A DNA stretch of 64,000 nt from Pseudomonas schmalbachii (GTDB lineage Bacteria > Pseudomonadota > Gammaproteobacteria > Pseudomonadales > Pseudomonadaceae): positions 124,001 through 188,000 of the forward strand of contig NZ_JAELYA010000001.1 of the NCBI RefSeq assembly GCF_017589465.1, read 5' to 3'. The notes under the pieces are model-generated. The model saw only the letters and a list, made by a program, of their open reading frames with translations. It was not told where the DNA came from and did no database searches. A program made the translations under genes and the position numbers. Below are positions 24,966 to 33,521 of the stretch, one piece after another; position 1 is the stretch's first letter; every line of letters begins with the position of its first letter.

Positions 24966-27392
24966 TCAGCCCTGCGCCGCGCCATTGCCTGCGGAGCCCT
25001 CTCCTGGCGGAGTCGCGAAACGCCGGCGCCATTCGCCGAGTTCCTCCAGACGCGCCTGCAGCGCTCCGTTGATCGTCCCGGCGGGGAAACGTCCCTGCTC
25101 GTCGGCGCTGCCCGCGGCGAGTCCGGTGAGCAGTTCCATCGCCTGTTCGACGTGTGTCACCGCATGGACGTGGAAGCGCCCTTCGGCCACCGCGTCCAGC
25201 ACGCCCTGCTGCAGCATCAGGTGCTTGACGTTGCCCTGCGGGATGATCACGCCCTGGCTGCCGTTCAGGCCGCGCGCTGCGCAGAGGTCGAAGAAGCCCT
25301 CGATCTTCTCGTTGACTCCGCCGATGACCTGCAGGCGTCCGTGCTGGTCCACCGAGCCGGTGATGGCGAGGTCCTGGCGCAGCGGTAGCGCGGCCAGTGC
25401 CGATTGCAGCACGCAGAGCTCGGCGGCCGAGGCGCTGTCGCCGTCGACTCCGCCGTAGGACTGCTCGAACACCAGGGTAGCGGCGAAGGACAGCGGCTGG
25501 CGGCCACCGAAACGGCTGGCCAGGTAGGCGGAAAGGATCAGTACGCCCTTCGAGTGCAGTGCGCCGCCCAGCTCCACCTCTCGCTCGATGTCGACCAGCT
25601 TGCCGTCGCCCAGGCGCGCGGTGGCGCTGATCCGTGCCGGATGCCCGAAGGACTGCCCGCCCGCCTGCAGCACCGCCAGGCCGTTGATCTGCGCCACGCA
25701 GGTGCCGCTGGTTTCGATATGGCGCAGGCCGCGCAGGGCGGCTTCGAGCAGGCGCTCGCGAATCTGTCCTCCACGGTCCAGGCGCGCCTGCACCGCACGC
25801 TCGACATCCTCGCGAAGGATCAGCGAGCGCTGTTGCTCACCGGCCCAGTAGTCGGCCTCGTGCAGCAGATCGAGCAGCCCCTGCATGTTCAGCGACAGCT
25901 TCTCGCCATCGGCGGCGGCACGCGTCGCCTGTTCGATCACCCGGCCGATGGCGCGGGCGTCCAGCGCTCGCAACTGGTGCTCACGCTGCAGGGTGGCCAG
26001 CAGGCGCGCGTACAGGACAGTGCTCTGCGCGTCCCGGGGCATGTCTTCGGCGAAGTCCGCCTCGACCTTGAACAGCATCGGGAACTCCGGATCGAACTGG
26101 CTCAGCAGGTGATAGAGCAGACGGTCGCCGATCAGCACCACCTTCACGTCCAGCGGGATGGGATCGGGCTCCAGCGATATGGTGCTGGCCAGGCTGAGCA
26201 ACTGCTCGGGGGACTGGATGCGCAACTGGCGGGCCTGCAACGCGCGCTTCAGGGCGTCCCAGGCGAAGGGGGTGGTCAGCAGCTTGCGCACATCGAGCAA
26301 CAGGTAGCCACCGTTGGCCCGGTGCAGCGCGCCGCCCTTGATCAGGGTGAAATCGGTATGCAGCGTGCCCATCTGCGCCTGGTGCTCGATGCGCCCGAAG
26401 AGGTTCTGGTAGATCGGGTGTTCCTCATAGACCAGCGGAGCCACGCTGCTGACACCGTGGTCGACCAGCACGTTGACGAAATAGCGGTTGAACGGCGTCA
26501 GGCGCTGGTGTTCGAGCAGTTGCAGTTGTTCGGCCGGTGCCGAGCCGAACAGCTCCAGGCCCTTTTCGATCAGGTCGCGCTTGACCTCGTCGAGGAACGA
26601 CGCAACCTGATCGAGATGCGCGTAGCGGATTTCCAGGTGGTTGAACTGGCGGTCCACGGTGGTGCGCGCCACCGCCTGGTTGAGCTGTTCGATCTGCAGG
26701 TCGTGATCGCGGCTGGCCTGGGCCAGTTGCTGCAACGTCTGGCGCAGCAGCTGGCTCAGGTGCTCCATATGCTCGTTGATCCGTTGCTTTTCCGCCTCGG
26801 GGAGCTTGTTGAAGGCCTCGGCGTCAAGCACCTCGTCGTTCTTCATTGGCGCCAGGGAGAAGCCCGTCGGCGTGCGCAGCAGGATGATGCCCGCCTCTTC
26901 CGCCTGGCTCTCGACATTGCTGAACAGCTGCTTTTCGCGGTTCTTGAACTTGTCCTTGATGCTCTGCACGGCATCGCGGTACTCGTTGCTGGCGAAGACC
27001 GCCGGCAAGGCCGTGAGCAGTGACCGCACCAGCGCCCGCAGGTCATTGTCCAGGCCGCAGCCGGTGCCGGCAGGCACGCGCAGTACGCGCGGCTTGTGCG
27101 GCGTGCGGAAGTTGTGGACGTAGCACCAGTCGCTCGGCGCCGCGAGCTGCGGCAACTGGCGGCCGAGCAGTTGGCGGACGATGGCGTGCTTGCCGAGTCC
27201 CGGCGAGCCCATCACGTAGAGGTTGTACCCCTCGTGGCGGATGCCCATGCCGAAGCGCAGCGCGCCCAGCGCCCGCTCCTGGCCCAGGCCGGAATCCAGG
27301 TCGGCGAGTTCGTCGCTGGTGGTGCAGCCCAGTGCCTCCGGGTCGCAAGCGTGGTAGAGCTGTTCGATGGTCAATTCGGGATGCTGCGGCAC
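24966..27392 (-). CDS. Lon-like ATP-dependent protease (AAA_32 / Lon C-terminal type)
   Basis: An 808-residue protease of the short Lon-related family found in many Pseudomonas. Walker A is GSPGLGKHA near the N-terminus. A helical insert (residues about 150-260) is followed by the rest of the AAA+ module (GGYLLLDVRKLLTTPFAWDALKRAL). The Lon protease domain has catalytic Ser in YGGVDGDSASAAEL and Lys in GGVNEKIEGFFDL. The start GTG 27392 is chosen because AGGAGG lies 7 nt upstream; ATG 27446 adds 18 unlikely residues with no ribosome site. It is last in the Acs/E1/E2/ACP operon. Confidence 0.87.
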   Translation of the reverse strand: MPQHPELTIEQLYHACDPEALGCTTSDELADLDSGLGQERALGALRFGMGIRHEGYNLYVMGSPGLGKHAIVRQLLGRQLPQLAAPSDWCYVHNFRTPHKPRVLRVPAGTGCGLDNDLRALVRSLLTALPAVFASNEYRDAVQSIKDKFKNREKQLFSNVESQAEEAGIILLRTPTGFSLAPMKNDEVLDAEAFNKLPEAEKQRINEHMEHLSQLLRQTLQQLAQASRDHDLQIEQLNQAVARTTVDRQFNHLEIRYAHLDQVASFLDEVKRDLIEKGLELFGSAPAEQLQLLEHQRLTPFNRYFVNVLVDHGVSSVAPLVYEEHPIYQNLFGRIEHQAQMGTLHTDFTLIKGGALHRANGGYLLLDVRKLLTTPFAWDALKRALQARQLRIQSPEQLLSLASTISLEPDPIPLDVKVVLIGDRLLYHLLSQFDPEFPMLFKVEADFAEDMPRDAQSTVLYARLLATLQREHQLRALDARAIGRVIEQATRAAADGEKLSLNMQGLLDLLHEADYWAGEQQRSLILREDVERAVQARLDRGGQIRERLLEAALRGLRHIETSGTCVAQINGLAVLQAGGQSFGHPARISATARLGDGKLVDIEREVELGGALHSKGVLILSAYLASRFGGRQPLSFAATLVFEQSYGGVDGDSASAAELCVLQSALAALPLRQDLAITGSVDQHGRLQVIGGVNEKIEGFFDLCAARGLNGSQGVIIPQGNVKHLMLQQGVLDAVAEGRFHVHAVTHVEQAMELLTGLAAGSADEQGRFPAGTINGALQARLEELGEWRRRFATPPGEGSAGNGAAQG

Positions 27393-27491
27393 CTGGCACC
27401 TCCTCTGCCCGGGTCGTTCTTCGGGGCTACCTTGATTTAAGTCCATGTCGGCCGGCAGGCCATCGCCGGGCAGCGACGCCGTCCCGTGCGT

Positions 27492-27737
27492 TCATGCCAG
27501 ATGCGACTGCAGGTACCCGACCAGATCGTCCAGCCGGTTGAACCGCCAGTAATCCTCCTCCGGGATGCTGACGCCCAGGCGCTGGTGCAGGAGCGCCATG
27601 AAGCGCAGCCAGTCCATGGAGTCCAGGTCGACCTCCTCGCGCAGCGGCCGGTCGCTCCGCAGGCTGGCCGGATCGATCTCCGGCGCGATGGTTTTCAGGG
27701 CTTGCAGCACCTCGCTGCGGATCGCGGCCTCGTCCAT
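27492..27737 (-). CDS. acyl carrier protein
   Basis: An 81-residue acidic helical protein with the phosphopantetheine site VDLDSMDWLRF (Ser 40). The typical second half is LHQRLGVSIPEEDYWRFNRLDDLVGYLQSHL. The start is ATG 27737, with GGAGG upstream; it follows the E2 gene by 11 bp. An ACP in an operon of pyruvate-dehydrogenase-like subunits is unusual. It may accept an acyl group from the adjacent CoA synthetase or dehydrogenase (inference). Confidence 0.88.
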   Translation of the reverse strand: MDEAAIRSEVLQALKTIAPEIDPASLRSDRPLREEVDLDSMDWLRFMALLHQRLGVSIPEEDYWRFNRLDDLVGYLQSHLA

Positions 27738-27748
27738 CCTGCACCTCC

Positions 27749-28885
27749 TCACAAGTCGCCGGGCCGCTGCAGCAGGCGGCGTACCTCGGCAAGGAAACGT
27801 CCGCCGTAATGGCCGTCGCTGACCCGGTGATCGGCCGCCAGGGTCGCATTGACCAGCGGCCGTACGCACAGCTCGCCGTCATCGACCCACGGCCGTTCGG
27901 CAATGCGACCAAAGCCCACCAGCGCCACTTGCGGCGGGTAGATGACACCGAACACACTCTCCGCCCCCTGGTCGCCGAGCAGGGTGACGGTCAGGCCCGC
28001 ATCGCCGAGTTCGGAGCTGCGCAGGGAGCCGGCGCGGGCACGTTGTACCAGGTCGGCGAACTCGCCCATCAGGGTCGGCAGGTCCTTGTCCGCGACATCA
28101 TGCAGGGTCGGAGCGACCAGCCCGCCCTGGCGCAGCGCGATGGCGACGCCCAGGTGGATGCCGCTGGCCGGCTGGAAAGCGCCGTCGCGCCAACAGCCGT
28201 TGAGTTGTGGGTAGCCGCGCAGGGCCAGCGCCACTGCCTTCAGCAGGGCCACGGCGGGCAGCAGGCGCTGTTCCGGGGGTAGCGCTGCATTGAACGCCTG
28301 CAGCCAGCCCAGCAGCGGTCCCAGGTCCACGCATTCCATCAGGTAATAGTGCGGAATCTCGCGCTTGGAACGACTCATCGCACTGGCGATGGCCTGGCGC
28401 ATGGCGGCGTTGCGGTCACCCGCAGCAGGCTGCCGTGCCGCCTCGACGTCGCGCAGCGTCACCGCGCCCTGCGGCCCGCTGCCTGGAATGCGTTCGACAT
28501 CGATGCCCAGCTCGGCGGCACGCAATCGCGCCGCCGGGGAAACCCGTGGGCGGGTGCCGGGCGGCGGTCCGGGCATCGGGCGGGGCGGTTCGGCGACCCT
28601 GGCCGGGGCTGCTGGCCGCCTCCGCTTCCGCGCGCTGGCCGCCGTCTCGCCGGCTTCGAGCAGCGTCGCCAGCGGTGTGCCGACCGGCACCTTGACGCCC
28701 GGCTCGACCAGCAGCTCGAAGACCTCGCCGGCCTGCCAGCATTCCACGTCCACCGCCGCCTTGGCGGTATCCACCACGGCCACCACCTGACCGCGCTCGA
28801 CGGTGTCGCCTGGGCGTACCTTCCATTCCAGCAACGTGCCCTCGTCCATGTCGGCGCCCAGCGACGGCAGGCTGAACTCGATCAT
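27749..28885 (-). CDS. 2-oxoacid dehydrogenase E2 (dihydrolipoamide acyltransferase)
   Basis: A 378-residue E2. The single lipoyl domain has Lys in [11 protein letters not shown] (residue about 44). A Pro-rich linker leads to an E3-binding domain ([31 protein letters not shown]). The catalytic domain ends with the active-site motif [14 protein letters not shown]. The compact one-lipoyl form resembles AcoC/PdhC-type complexes rather than AceF. The start overlaps the E1-beta stop (ATGA). No E3 (lipoamide dehydrogenase) gene is present, so a shared one is presumably used. Confidence 0.92.
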   Translation of the reverse strand: MIEFSLPSLGADMDEGTLLEWKVRPGDTVERGQVVAVVDTAKAAVDVECWQAGEVFELLVEPGVKVPVGTPLATLLEAGETAASARKRRRPAAPARVAEPPRPMPGPPPGTRPRVSPAARLRAAELGIDVERIPGSGPQGAVTLRDVEAARQPAAGDRNAAMRQAIASAMSRSKREIPHYYLMECVDLGPLLGWLQAFNAALPPEQRLLPAVALLKAVALALRGYPQLNGCWRDGAFQPASGIHLGVAIALRQGGLVAPTLHDVADKDLPTLMGEFADLVQRARAGSLRSSELGDAGLTVTLLGDQGAESVFGVIYPPQVALVGFGRIAERPWVDDGELCVRPLVNATLAADHRVSDGHYGGRFLAEVRRLLQRPGDL

Positions 28886-29853
28886 TTCAGCAACCCCCTG
28901 GCCGCCGCGACTATGCCGGGCACCTGTGGCAAGGCTGCCTCCTCCAGGTGTTTGGCATAGGGAATGGGCACCTCTTCGCCGCAGATTCGCGCTGGTGGCG
29001 CATCCAGCTCGTAGAAGCCCTGCTCGACGAGGCGCGCGATTATCTCTCCGGACAGCCCGCCGCTGCGCCAGGCCTCGTCGATCACCAGGACCCGGCGGGT
29101 CTTGCGCAGCGAGGCCAGCAGGGTGACGTCGTCCAGCGGGCGCAGCACACGCAGGTCGATGACTTCGGCGGAAATGCCCTCCTCCGCCAGTTGCCCGGCG
29201 GCGGCCAGCGCCTTGTGCAAGGTGCCGCCATACGCCACCAGGGTCAGGTCGGTGCCCTCGCGACGAACCCGCGCCGAGCGGATATCCACCGGCGCCCCGG
29301 CGTCCAGTTCGCCCTCCATGTTGTAGAGCTGGGCATGCTCGAAGATCAGTACCGGATCGGGGTCCTCCAGCGCCGGCCAGAGCATGCCGCGCGCATCCTC
29401 CAGGGTGGCCGGGGCGAGGATCTTCATGCCGGGGACATGGGCGAGCCAGCCTTCGAGGCTGTGCGAGTGCTGCGCAGCCAGTTGCCGGCCCGCGCCCGTG
29501 GCCATGCGCACGACCAGGGGGACCGAGAACTGGCCGCCGGACATGTGCCGCAGGGTGGCAGCGGTATTCACCAGCGGGTCCAGCGCCAGCAGGCTGAAGT
29601 TCACCGTCATGACCTCGACGATCGGCCGCATGCCGCCCAGCGCCGCGCCTATGCCCGCGCCGACGAAGGTCAGCTCGGAGAGCGGGGTGTCGCGGATGCG
29701 CTCTTCGCCGAACTCTTCGAGCAGACCCTTGGAAACCGCATAGCTGCCGCCGTAGCGCCCGACATCCTCGCCCATCAGGAACACCCGGTCATCGCGCAGC
29801 AGGGCTTCGCGAAGCGCCTCGCGCAGGGCTTCGCGGTAGGTCGTGCGAGTCAT
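28882..29853 (-). CDS. 2-oxoacid dehydrogenase E1 beta subunit
   Basis: A 323-residue thiamine-diphosphate-dependent E1 beta chain. It begins [18 protein letters not shown] and has [39 protein letters not shown] and [11 protein letters not shown]-type ([17 protein letters not shown]) motifs common to pyruvate/acetoin dehydrogenases. ATG 29853 overlaps the alpha-subunit stop, and its stop overlaps the E2 start. It would decarboxylate pyruvate or a related 2-oxoacid together with the alpha subunit. Confidence 0.93.
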   Translation of the reverse strand: MTRTTYREALREALREALLRDDRVFLMGEDVGRYGGSYAVSKGLLEEFGEERIRDTPLSELTFVGAGIGAALGGMRPIVEVMTVNFSLLALDPLVNTAATLRHMSGGQFSVPLVVRMATGAGRQLAAQHSHSLEGWLAHVPGMKILAPATLEDARGMLWPALEDPDPVLIFEHAQLYNMEGELDAGAPVDIRSARVRREGTDLTLVAYGGTLHKALAAAGQLAEEGISAEVIDLRVLRPLDDVTLLASLRKTRRVLVIDEAWRSGGLSGEIIARLVEQGFYELDAPPARICGEEVPIPYAKHLEEAALPQVPGIVAAARGLLK

Positions 29854-30839
29854 GGCGCGCCCTCCTCGGTGTAGACGTCGCTCAGCAGCGTCGCCAGCGG
29901 CTCCAGGGTGCCTGCCTCGGCGAAGGCGACCGCTGCCTCGACCTCCCGTTCCACCTCGGCGAGCAGCGCGGCGGAAGCGTCCTCGTCCAGCGTCCCGTCG
30001 GCGAGCAACCGCGCGCGGTAGGCCGGTATCGGGTCGCGCCGCTTCCAGCGCTCGACCTCGGCCTTGTCGCGGTAGAGCTCGGGGTCGAACATCGAGTGCG
30101 CGCGGAATCGGTAGGTCTGGAACTCGATGAAATACGGCCCCGCCCCGGACCTGACCCACTCCACCGCCCGGCGGCTGGCTTCGTGCACGGCGAGCACATC
30201 CATGCCATCCACCGCCTGCGCCTGCATCTTGTAGGCCGATGCCTTGGCGCACAGGTCGGTCTGCGACTGCGAGCGGACCAGGGCGGTGCCCATGGCATAG
30301 AGATTGTTCTCGCAGCAGAACAGCAACGGCAGCCGCCAGAGCACAGCCAGGTTCATGGATTCGTGGAAGGCGCCTTCGGCCATCGCACCCTCGCCGAAGA
30401 AGCAGGCGACCAGGCGATTGCCGCCCTGCAGGCGCTCGGCCAGGGCCAGCCCCGCTGCCAGCGGCAGACCGCCCCCGACGATGGCGTTGCCGCCGAAGAA
30501 GCGCGTGGCCTTGTCGAACAGGTGCATGGACCCGCCCCGCCCACGGGAGCAACCCTCCAGGCGACCGAACATCTCCGCCATGATGGCGTTCATCGATACG
30601 CCCTTGAGCAGCGCATGGCCATGCTCGCGATAGGTGGCCACCAGCGCGTCGTCCTCCGCCAGCGCGCGCACGGCGCCGACCGCCACAGCTTCCTCGCCGA
30701 TGTACAGGTGCAGGAAGCCACGAATCTGTTGCTGGCCGTAGAGCTCGGCGGCGCGTTCCTCGAGCCGGCGGATACGCAGCATGTCGTGCAGCAGGCCCAC
30801 AGCTTGCGCCTGCGACGGGGGCGATGGTTGTCCGTTCAT
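29850..30839 (-). CDS. 2-oxoacid dehydrogenase E1 alpha subunit
   Basis: A 329-residue E1 alpha chain with the thiamine-diphosphate motif [10 protein letters not shown]...ENN (GDG variant GEG) and [38 protein letters not shown] and [15 protein letters not shown]. These fit the pyruvate/acetoin dehydrogenase group. The start is ATG 30839, overlapping the CoA-synthetase stop (ATGA). The chain of 4-bp overlaps from the synthetase through E2 indicates tight co-translation. Confidence 0.93.
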   Translation of the reverse strand: MNGQPSPPSQAQAVGLLHDMLRIRRLEERAAELYGQQQIRGFLHLYIGEEAVAVGAVRALAEDDALVATYREHGHALLKGVSMNAIMAEMFGRLEGCSRGRGGSMHLFDKATRFFGGNAIVGGGLPLAAGLALAERLQGGNRLVACFFGEGAMAEGAFHESMNLAVLWRLPLLFCCENNLYAMGTALVRSQSQTDLCAKASAYKMQAQAVDGMDVLAVHEASRRAVEWVRSGAGPYFIEFQTYRFRAHSMFDPELYRDKAEVERWKRRDPIPAYRARLLADGTLDEDASAALLAEVEREVEAAVAFAEAGTLEPLATLLSDVYTEEGAP

Positions 30840-32596
30840 ACCGGGTTCTCCAGTGTCGAGGTATCGCCTTCCGGCAGGCCCAGCTCGCGGGCCTTGATCA
30901 GTCGGCGGAGGATCTTGCCGCTGCGGGTGCGCGGCAGGGCGGGAAGGAAGTCCAGTTCCTTCGGCGCAACGACGGCGCCCAGCCGGACCCGCGCGTGGCC
31001 GAGCAGCTCGTCCCGCAGGGCGTCGCTGGGATTGAAGCCGGCCTTCAGCGCGACGAACGCCTTGACCCGCTCTCCCAGCAGTTCGTCGGGTTTGCCGATC
31101 ACCGCCGCCTCGGCCACCGCCGGGTGCTCCATCAGCGCGCTCTCGACCTCGAACGGGCCGATCAGGTGTCCGGCGGACTTGATGACATCGTCGCTGCGGC
31201 CGACGAACCAGTAGTAGCCATCGGCGTCGCGCCGGGCCAGGTCGCCGCTGAGATACCAGTCGCCGACGAAGCAGCGCTGGTAGCGCGCTTCCTGGCCGAG
31301 GTAGGTGCGAAACATGCCCGGCCATGGTTGCCGGAGCGCCAGTTCGCCGAGCTGGTCGTCGCCGAGCCATTCCAGTGCGCCGTCATCCTTCACCCGCACG
31401 ATGGCTGCCTCGATGCCCGGTAGCGGCTTGCCCATGGAACCGGGCTTGATCGGCATGGCCAGGGTGTTGGCGATCATGATTCCGCCGGTTTCGGTCTGCC
31501 ACCAATTGTCGTGGATGGGCAGGCCGAGCACATCCTGGCCCCACCACACCGCCTCCGGATTGAGCGGCTCGCCCACGCTGGCGACGAAACGCAACTGCGG
31601 GAAAGCGTGACGCCGTGCCAGTTCCGGCCCTGCCCGCATCAGCATGCGGATCGCCGTGGGCGCGGTGTACCACACGCTGACCCGCTCCCGTTCGAGCGTC
31701 GCGTACCAGCGCGCCGCATCGAAATCGCCGGCATCGACGATGCTGGTCACGCCGAGCATCAGCGGAGCGAGGATGCCGTAGGAAGTGCCGGTGACCCAGC
31801 CGGGATCGGCGGTGCACCAGTAGATATCGTCCGGGTGCAGGTCCAGCGCGTATTTGCCGGTGACGTAGTGCATCAGCGCCGCGCCATGCACATGCAGGGC
31901 CCCCTTCGGCGTGCCGGTGGTGCCGCTGGTGAAATGCAGCAGCGACGGGGTGTCCTCGCTGCAGGACACGACCTCGAAGTCGTCCGGCGCCTCGTCCAGC
32001 AACCGGTGCAGGTCAAGGGTGCCGTCCACGGGCGTCGTCTCGCCCTCCCCGTCGTAGACCAGCACCTGTTCCAGCGCCGGCAGGCGCTCGCGCAGCGCCG
32101 CCACCTTGCGCCGGTAGAGGCTCCGGCTGGTCAGCAGGACGCGGCACTCGCCCAGGCGCAGGCGTGTTTCCAGGGGCTCGGGGCCGAAGGCGGCGAACAG
32201 CGGCGTGACGATGCAGCCGTTCTTCAGTCCTCCCAGCACGCCAAGATACAGCTCGATGCCCCGCTCGCAGAGGACGAACAGCCGGTCCCCCACCGAGAGC
32301 CCGAGGCGCTGCAGCACATTGGCGAAGCGGTTGCTCAGGCGACTCAGCTGGGCGTAGCTGACCTCCTGGCGCCCGCCGTCGCGTGCCAGGATGCACAGCG
32401 CGGTGTGATCGCACCGCGCACCCAGGGCATGGCGATCGACCGCCTCATGCGCCAGGTTCAGGCCGCCATCGGGCAGGCGCGCCAGCTCGTGCGCGGCGGC
32501 CTGCCAGGAGAAACCGGCAGCGGCCTCGGCGCTGTCCGGCCAGTTGGGCTTCACACGCATCGCTTCGGGATGCTTGTCGATTGCAGCTGGACGCAT
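30836..32596 (-). CDS. AMP-forming acetyl/acyl-CoA synthetase
   Basis: A 586-residue ANL-superfamily ligase: acid + ATP + CoA gives acyl-CoA. Motifs are [18 protein letters not shown] (P-loop), [42 protein letters not shown] and the C-terminal [11 protein letters not shown], whose Lys is the usual acetylation site. It is shorter than AcsA and resembles acetate/propionate ligases of the AcsA-like group. The start is ATG 32596, with GGAGG 7 nt upstream. It lies 62 bp after the Met-rich gene and probably shares its transcript. With E1/E2 it makes acetyl-CoA from both acetate and pyruvate. Confidence 0.9.
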   Translation of the reverse strand: MRPAAIDKHPEAMRVKPNWPDSAEAAAGFSWQAAAHELARLPDGGLNLAHEAVDRHALGARCDHTALCILARDGGRQEVSYAQLSRLSNRFANVLQRLGLSVGDRLFVLCERGIELYLGVLGGLKNGCIVTPLFAAFGPEPLETRLRLGECRVLLTSRSLYRRKVAALRERLPALEQVLVYDGEGETTPVDGTLDLHRLLDEAPDDFEVVSCSEDTPSLLHFTSGTTGTPKGALHVHGAALMHYVTGKYALDLHPDDIYWCTADPGWVTGTSYGILAPLMLGVTSIVDAGDFDAARWYATLERERVSVWYTAPTAIRMLMRAGPELARRHAFPQLRFVASVGEPLNPEAVWWGQDVLGLPIHDNWWQTETGGIMIANTLAMPIKPGSMGKPLPGIEAAIVRVKDDGALEWLGDDQLGELALRQPWPGMFRTYLGQEARYQRCFVGDWYLSGDLARRDADGYYWFVGRSDDVIKSAGHLIGPFEVESALMEHPAVAEAAVIGKPDELLGERVKAFVALKAGFNPSDALRDELLGHARVRLGAVVAPKELDFLPALPRTRSGKILRRLIKARELGLPEGDTSTLENPV

Positions 32597-32658
32597 CGTT
32601 CACCTCCGGATCGGCTGAGGTTTCAACAGTTCGGCCCGGCTGAACCGACCCGGGTCTG

Positions 32659-33204
32659 CTACGGGGTCTTCGGCGGCCCGCCGTTGCGGTACTGCTGCTG
32701 CCACATCATGTGGTTCATCATCTGCTGCTGCATGTTCATGTACTGGTCCATCATGTACTGGTGCTGCCGCATCTGCTCGGGGGTAAGGTGCGAGTAGTAG
32801 CCACGCATGTGCATCCAGCCGCCACCACCGCGCCCCATCATGCCGGGCCCCATTCCCATCCCCATTCCACCGTGGCCCATTCCTGCCGGCCCCATGCCGT
32901 GGTCCCAGAGACCATGCATCGTGTCCATGGTGCTGCGCATGCTGATCCAGTGCTCGTCCAGCAGCTTCTGCCTTTCCTTCGGGTCCTGCGTGTTCTGGAT
33001 CTTCTGCATCTGCTCGTGCATCGCATTCATCTGCTGCTGGATCTTCTCCAGCTGCTTGTCGAACTCCTCGGTATTCGGCGCCCTGGGCGCGTCCTGCGCC
33101 GCTGCCTTCCCGTCGGTCTGGGGGTTGGTCTCCGCGCCTGTCACCGAGACCACTGGAGTGCTTGCCAACAGCACCGTTGCCAAGGCCATTGCGATTTTCT
33201 TCAT
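32659..33204 (-). CDS. Met/His/Gly-rich secreted putative metal-binding protein
   Basis: A 181-residue protein from ATG 33204 (GGGAGG upstream). A signal peptide (AMALATVLLASTPVVSVTGA) precedes a charged coiled-coil region (EEFDKQLEKIQQQMNAMHEQ) and then a C-terminal half very rich in Met, His and Gly (GMGHGGMGMGMGPGMMG; QQQMMNHMMWQQQY). Such stretches commonly bind Cu(I) or Ag(I) in the periplasm. It leads the CoA-synthetase/E1/E2 operon and has a perfect ANR box 84 bp upstream. Its exact role is unknown. Confidence 0.75.
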   Translation of the reverse strand: MKKIAMALATVLLASTPVVSVTGAETNPQTDGKAAAQDAPRAPNTEEFDKQLEKIQQQMNAMHEQMQKIQNTQDPKERQKLLDEHWISMRSTMDTMHGLWDHGMGPAGMGHGGMGMGMGPGMMGRGGGGWMHMRGYYSHLTPEQMRQHQYMMDQYMNMQQQMMNHMMWQQQYRNGGPPKTP

Positions 33205-33287
33205 GATTTTCCTCCCGGTGCCGGGCTGGATTGCCCGAATGCGTTCGGCCACTTCAAAAAAGCCTGCGCGCCTGGTGCGGAAAAACT

Positions 33288-33301
33288 TTGATAACAATCA
33301 A
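33288..33301. promoter_or_regulatory. perfect ANR/Dnr (FNR-type) box
   Basis: TTGATAACAATCAA matches TTGAT-N4-ATCAA at all ten positions. It lies between the divergent Met-rich and MutS-like genes. Its centre is 90 bp upstream of the minus-strand ATG. A class II position (-41.5) would place transcription start near 33253 and leave a 49-nt leader. It is 227 bp from the plus-strand ATG. No clear -10 is visible on either side. Confidence 0.8.
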
Positions 33302-33401
33302 ACCACGTCCATGTCGTTCCCGATGCGGCAACGCGCACCCGCCTACCCTCCCGGCGTCCCTTGCGTGCGCAGGGGGCGCGGCTACACCCCCGCGGATTCT
33401 T

Positions 33402-33464
33402 TGCTAGGGTTAGGGGAAGGAGATGGCATTCCTCCTTCAACCGCCTCGTGCTGATGATGCCTAC
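33402..33464 (+). promoter_or_regulatory. 63-nt conserved leader element, left copy
   Basis: Begins TGCTAGGGTTA, contains GGAGATGGCATTCCTCCTT and ends GCTGATGATGCCTAC. The inner part can fold (AAGGAG / CTCCTT around 9 nt). The same 63-nt element, about 85 percent identical by eye, lies at 41951-42013 in the opposite orientation, upstream of the convergent antiporter operon. Each copy therefore precedes its own operon in the reading direction. It is probably a shared promoter and leader. Confidence 0.65.
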
Positions 33465-33488
33465 ATGACCATGGACAGCCGCCCCTGA
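33423..33488 (+). CDS. possible 21-residue leader peptide
   Basis: An ATG inside the conserved element, next to AAGGAG, opens a frame of 21 codons beginning MAFLLQPPRADDAY and ending at TGA 33486-33488, 33 bp before the MutS-like ATG. In the right-hand copy the same five codons (MAFLL) are followed at once by a stop. Translation is uncertain; the conserved bases may instead act as RNA or DNA sites. Confidence 0.25.
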   Translation: MAFLLQPPRADDAYMTMDSRP

Positions 33489-33504
33489 GGGCCCAGGCTG
33501 TCCA
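33472..33504 (+). promoter_or_regulatory. leader hairpin before the MutS-like operon
   Basis: TGGACAGCC pairs with GGCTGTCCA, with an inner CCC/GGG step. The 3' arm ends 17 bp before the MutS-like ATG and just upstream of its ribosome site. A hairpin with the same GGACAGC stem occurs after the right-hand copy of the element. It may attenuate or gate translation. Confidence 0.5.
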
Positions 33505-33521
33505 CTCATGAGGACAGGATC

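Noticed and set aside
33205-33297. N-terminal extension of the Met-rich protein
   Set aside because: The extension would begin inside the ANR box; a good ribosome site and a signal peptide mark ATG 33204 as the start.
33424-33439. Sigma-54 promoter reading of TGGCATTCCTCCTTCA inside the conserved leader
   Set aside because: The TGGCA resembles a -24 element, but the bases at the -12 position are TC rather than GC at the required spacing.
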